Part shown: positions 61,892 through 64,000 of the stretch, piece by piece
Layout of the letters: every line of letters starts with the position of its first letter
How positions within the stretch are numbered: the first letter of the stretch is position 1
Source of the DNA: SAR86 cluster bacterium
GTDB taxonomy: Bacteria; Pseudomonadota; Gammaproteobacteria; Magnimaribacterales; Magnimaribacteraceae
NCBI GenBank assembly: GCA_029268615.1
Contig: JAQWNM010000009.1
Coordinates: 1-64,000 of the forward strand
Reading direction: 5' to 3'
Length of the DNA: 64,000 bases
The notes under the pieces: generated by a model
What the model was told of the DNA's origin: nothing
Databases searched by the model: none
What the model saw: the letters and a program-made list of their open reading frames with translations, nothing else
Translations under genes and position numbers: made by a program

Positions 61892-62094
61892 AACCATGTC
61901 CCTCTTATTTTCGCTACTAATCCTATTAAAAATCCAGCTCCAAAACAAACTAAAGTGAGATAAGGTTGATTTTCCAATATTCCAATTTTAGGAGCTACAG
62001 CATTAAAAATGCTTCCCCAAAAGATTAAACCAAACCAAACTTTTCGCCAGTTTGCAATGTGCGCGAATAAAATCTCTACTAACTTACTTGTCAT
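61873..62094 (-). CDS. Small two-helix membrane protein coupled to the desaturase
   Basis: 73 residues with helices at about 15-33 and 42-62 and a basic end (KIRGTWLWHLKT). No family is recognised. The 3' end overlaps the desaturase start by 19 nt. A TATAAT 5 nt before the ATG suggests a nearly leaderless transcript. Possible partner or anchor of the desaturase (inference). Confidence 0.55.
   Translation of the reverse strand: MTSKLVEILFAHIANWRKVWFGLIFWGSIFNAVAPKIGILENQPYLTLVCFGAGFLIGLVAKIRGTWLWHLKT
61900..61906 (-). promoter_or_regulatory. Ribosome binding site fixing the desaturase start
   Basis: AAGAGGG on the minus strand, inside the upstream small gene, is 8 nt before the ATG at 61891. 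It discriminates among three in-frame ATGs. Confidence 0.65.
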
Positions 62095-62099
62095 ATGTA

Positions 62100-62129
62100 A
62101 TTATATTAAACTTAACTATAATTTCTGAA
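62100..62129 (-). promoter_or_regulatory. Promoter of the small-membrane-protein/desaturase pair
   Basis: On the minus strand TTCAGA (62124-62129) and a perfect TATAAT (62100-62105) are separated by 18 nt. The ATG at 62094 follows after only 5 nt, so the mRNA would start at or next to the initiation codon. A second TATAAT on the plus strand at 62117-62122 could drive the divergent SnoaL-like gene. Confidence 0.45.
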
Positions 62130-62157
62130 AAGGTTTTAATCAAGAAGGGAGAAAGTA

Positions 62158-62694
62158 ATGAAAGATCATCTAGAATTGGCGGCTGAAAAAATAGCCATTA
62201 GCGATGTTGTCTACAAGTATTGCCGGGCAATTGATAGATTAGATCGAGAACTATTGGAATCTGTATTTCATGAAGATTCTGTTCACCATCACGGATCCTA
62301 TGAAGGTCCATCTGCCCAATTTTGCGACTTTGCCTTCGACATTCTTTCCAAACTAGACCAATCTCAGCATTTAATCGGAAATATTCTCATCGAAGTTGAT
62401 GGAGATTTTGCATGGTCTGAATCCTATTGGACGGCCTATCATCGCATTGCTAAAGGGCTTGAATCTGATGCAGGATTTATTGGAAAGCATGATGTCACCA
62501 TTGATGAAGACGTGTTTGTTGGCGGTAGGTATATCGATAAATTCGAAAAAAGAAGTGGGGAATGGAAGATAATTAAAAGACAAGGGATTCATGACTGGAC
62601 TCGATTTGAGCCGGCTTGTGATAAAGGCGAAGTAAACGATGAAGGCCCTAAAGGAATGCGTGACCGTAGTGATCCAGCCTACCAAAGAAATTAA
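62158..62694 (+). CDS. SnoaL/NTF2-like domain protein
   Basis: 178 residues. AAEKIAISDVVYKYCRAIDR and LDRELLESVFHEDSVHHHGSY are the opening helices and strand of the SnoaL_4-type (scytalone dehydratase-like) cone fold. The strand SESYWTAYHRI and the C-terminal RYIDKFEKRSGEWKIIKRQ complete it. Members are dehydratases, isomerases or ring-hydroxylating dioxygenase beta-subunit relatives; the reaction here is unknown. GGGAGAAAG precedes the ATG. The C-terminal tail (about 155-178) is charged and unstructured. Confidence 0.82.
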   Translation: MKDHLELAAEKIAISDVVYKYCRAIDRLDRELLESVFHEDSVHHHGSYEGPSAQFCDFAFDILSKLDQSQHLIGNILIEVDGDFAWSESYWTAYHRIAKGLESDAGFIGKHDVTIDEDVFVGGRYIDKFEKRSGEWKIIKRQGIHDWTRFEPACDKGEVNDEGPKGMRDRSDPAYQRN

Positions 62695-62735
62695 GATTTA
62701 ATATAATCTACTCTAATCAATATTAAACAAACCAA

Positions 62736-63560
62736 TTACGTAGATTGAAAGTTTATCGGTTTTGTTGAAATAAAAATCAGTCTAGTTTGCGTTTGATAAG
62801 TGCAGGGAAGAAATTTACATCCACTCTTATTCATTTGCACTAACCATGATTTTTCTTGTCGATCTCTTATCCAGCCTTTTGCTCTATGTATATATGGATT
62901 ACTCGACAAAAAGTCTTCCAGTTGGTCTTTATCAATTGATTCTTTAGAAATTAAGCTGCATGTTTTAAACGCGAAGTGATTTTTTTGAAAATTACCCACC
63001 TCTTTCTTTGAAAAAAAACTATCTTGTATGAATTCTGGATAATTTTGAATTTCTTGGTCCTTATAAATCTCAGAATTTAATTCTAACAACTTCTTCTGTA
63101 TGCCATCTTTATATCTATTTAATACTATTCTATCGGCTTGAATTAATTGATCTTTGACAGTAGTTTTTACATATTTATCATGCAATAAACTTTCAATACT
63201 TTGGCCATCAACAAGAGATAAGATGCCATTCAAAGAAAACCCTGGCCAACTAAGACCATAATTAGCAATTTTGACAGGTATAGCAACACCGCTTGCTTCC
63301 AGCAATACCCCTGATATATCTTTGTTTTTAATACTCTCTAGAGCCGCACCTGTGTCATCATTTAATTTGCAACACACACAGCCATTGGCAAGAGAATAGG
63401 TTAAGCCATCATCATTTTGGATTAAATCATAGTCTATAGCTAGATCCCCAAAATCATTCACAAGAATGCCTAAAGGAGATTTAGTTTCCTTCAAGACTTT
63501 ATTTATGAAAGTAGTCTTACCTGCGCCCAAATATCCAGCGACAATTGTTATGGGTATCAT
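62736..63560 (-). CDS. CobW/ZNG1-type GTP-dependent metallochaperone
   Basis: 274 residues. The GTPase P-loop is GYLGAGKTTF (9-18) and the metal-binding CxCC motif is NGCVCCKLNDD (C61, C63, C64). LVNDFGDLAID matches switch I. The G4 position reads LNRYKDG rather than a strict NKxD. The C-terminal CobW_C-like domain is short. Family members deliver Zn(II) or Co(II). It overlaps the stop of the amidohydrolase gene (ATGA), which makes that metalloenzyme the likely client (inference). Confidence 0.87.
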   Translation of the reverse strand: MIPITIVAGYLGAGKTTFINKVLKETKSPLGILVNDFGDLAIDYDLIQNDDGLTYSLANGCVCCKLNDDTGAALESIKNKDISGVLLEASGVAIPVKIANYGLSWPGFSLNGILSLVDGQSIESLLHDKYVKTTVKDQLIQADRIVLNRYKDGIQKKLLELNSEIYKDQEIQNYPEFIQDSFFSKKEVGNFQKNHFAFKTCSLISKESIDKDQLEDFLSSNPYIHRAKGWIRDRQEKSWLVQMNKSGCKFLPCTYQTQTRLIFISTKPINFQST

Positions 63561-64000
63561 GATGATTTTATATCAAAGACCTTTCCTTCAAATACAGTGG
63601 CTTCAATTCTAATATCTTTAATGTCTATAGGATTTATTTCCAATGGATCTTCTGCAAGCACTGTAAAATCTGCTTTTTTACCTGCTCTAATACTTCCAAT
63701 CTCATGATCTAGACCTAAAACTCTAGCAGCATTTATAGTAATAGCCTCTAGGCCTTGTTGGGGAGTTATGCACTCCTCTTTTCCCATAACCTTGCCCTTC
63801 TCATTTATTCTATTTACTGCCACCCACATACTCATTAAAGGTTGTGCAGGCGCCATCGTAAAATCAGAATGGAATGTGGTTGTAATACCTTCCCTGAAGC
63901 TTGTCCCAATTCTTGCCATGGATGAAGCTCGTTCAAAGCCAACAGAATTATTGGCATAAATATTAGATAATTCATGAAGATAATAAACATTTGCAGAAAT
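63557..64000 (-). CDS. Amidohydrolase family 3 (YtcJ-like), C-terminal part
   Basis: The frame is open from the right window edge and covers 147 residues plus the stop. GITTTFHSDFTMAPAQPLMSM contains the His-Ser-Asp segment with the catalytic/metal Asp. ITINAARVLGLDHEIGSIRA and GKKADFTVLAEDPLEI are the typical amidohydrolase C-terminus, followed by VFEGKVFD. The N-terminal metal-binding HxH lies outside the window. Members hydrolyse amide or carbamate bonds with bound zinc. It is translationally coupled to the CobW-type gene. Confidence 0.85.
   Translation of the reverse strand: MSANVYYLHELSNIYANNSVGFERASSMARIGTSFREGITTTFHSDFTMAPAQPLMSMWVAVNRINEKGKVMGKEECITPQQGLEAITINAARVLGLDHEIGSIRAGKKADFTVLAEDPLEINPIDIKDIRIEATVFEGKVFDIKSS

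Overview
This window looks like a chromosomal segment of a streamlined, AT-rich marine gammaproteobacterium. I infer a SAR86-like or similar oceanic oligotroph from the low GC content, very short intergenic gaps, many 4-bp ATGA/GTGA overlaps and small convergent overlaps. Gammaproteobacterial neighbourhoods support this (hda-pgsA-DUF2066-purM-purN-DUF3108, dnaX-recR, YqgE/AlgH), as do lipid/terpene-type catabolic genes (two P450s, an AtuA-type acyl-CoA carboxylase cluster, EthD, SCP2 and SnoaL-like proteins). I saw no rRNA, insertion sequence, prophage, integrase, CRISPR array or plasmid function, and no convincing Rho-independent terminator. The taxonomic guess is inference only.

Layout. 1-7000: a truncated gamma-glutamyltransferase gene behind a beta-lactamase-fold hydrolase, an atypical SDR, a small membrane protein, an orphan ATP-grasp ligase, a PIF1-type helicase and RmuC. 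7000-20600: EthD protein, GPH-type transporter, ABC-F ATPase YheS, tRNA-Asp(GUC), peptidase E, M20 amidohydrolase, VOC protein, GST, a free-standing E3-binding mini-protein, alkaline phosphatase, a second EthD protein, rhodanese, a second beta-lactamase-fold esterase and a RhlE-like helicase. 20600-25700: CYP153-like P450 behind a structured leader, YugP-type protease, alpha/beta-hydrolase lipoprotein, tRNA-Val(UAC) with a recognisable promoter, a MAPEG protein with a small partner, and a PDZ protein. 25800-33830: one long operon with nitronate monooxygenase, both subunits of a biotin-dependent acyl-CoA carboxylase, a TetR regulator, an AtuA-family protein and an enoyl-CoA hydratase. A promoter with an overlapping palindrome precedes it. 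33800-48230: housekeeping genes (DMT transporter, xseA, M23 peptidase, TlpA, ArsC, sppA, hda, pgsA, DUF2066, purM, purN, DUF3108, dcd, recR, dnaX, recX). 48360-50990: an iron alcohol dehydrogenase coupled to a second P450, then a 44-residue membrane micro-protein. 50990-57300: Bax1-like and DedA membrane proteins, Nudix, AlgH, an SGNH lipoprotein, a ScsB/DsbD-like reductase with a redoxin, and an SCP2 protein. 57400-64000: pyrB, cystathionine beta-synthase plus a Cys/Met-metabolism PLP enzyme, fatty acid desaturase with a small partner, SnoaL-like protein, and a CobW-type metallochaperone overlapping a YtcJ-type amidohydrolase that runs off the right edge.

Functionally the window combines housekeeping DNA and nucleotide metabolism with oxidation and degradation of branched or terpenoid-like and fatty compounds (P450 to alcohol dehydrogenase; carboxylase to hydratase), membrane lipid and thiol handling, and transsulfuration. 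The least explained items are the operator-like palindrome before the Atu-type operon, the stem-loop leader of the CYP153 gene, the inverted repeat abutting yheS, the orphan E3-binding protein, the orphan ATP-grasp enzyme, the amidohydrolase-CobW pair, and several tiny membrane proteins translationally coupled to enzymes. No single locus is clearly a new multi-gene system.
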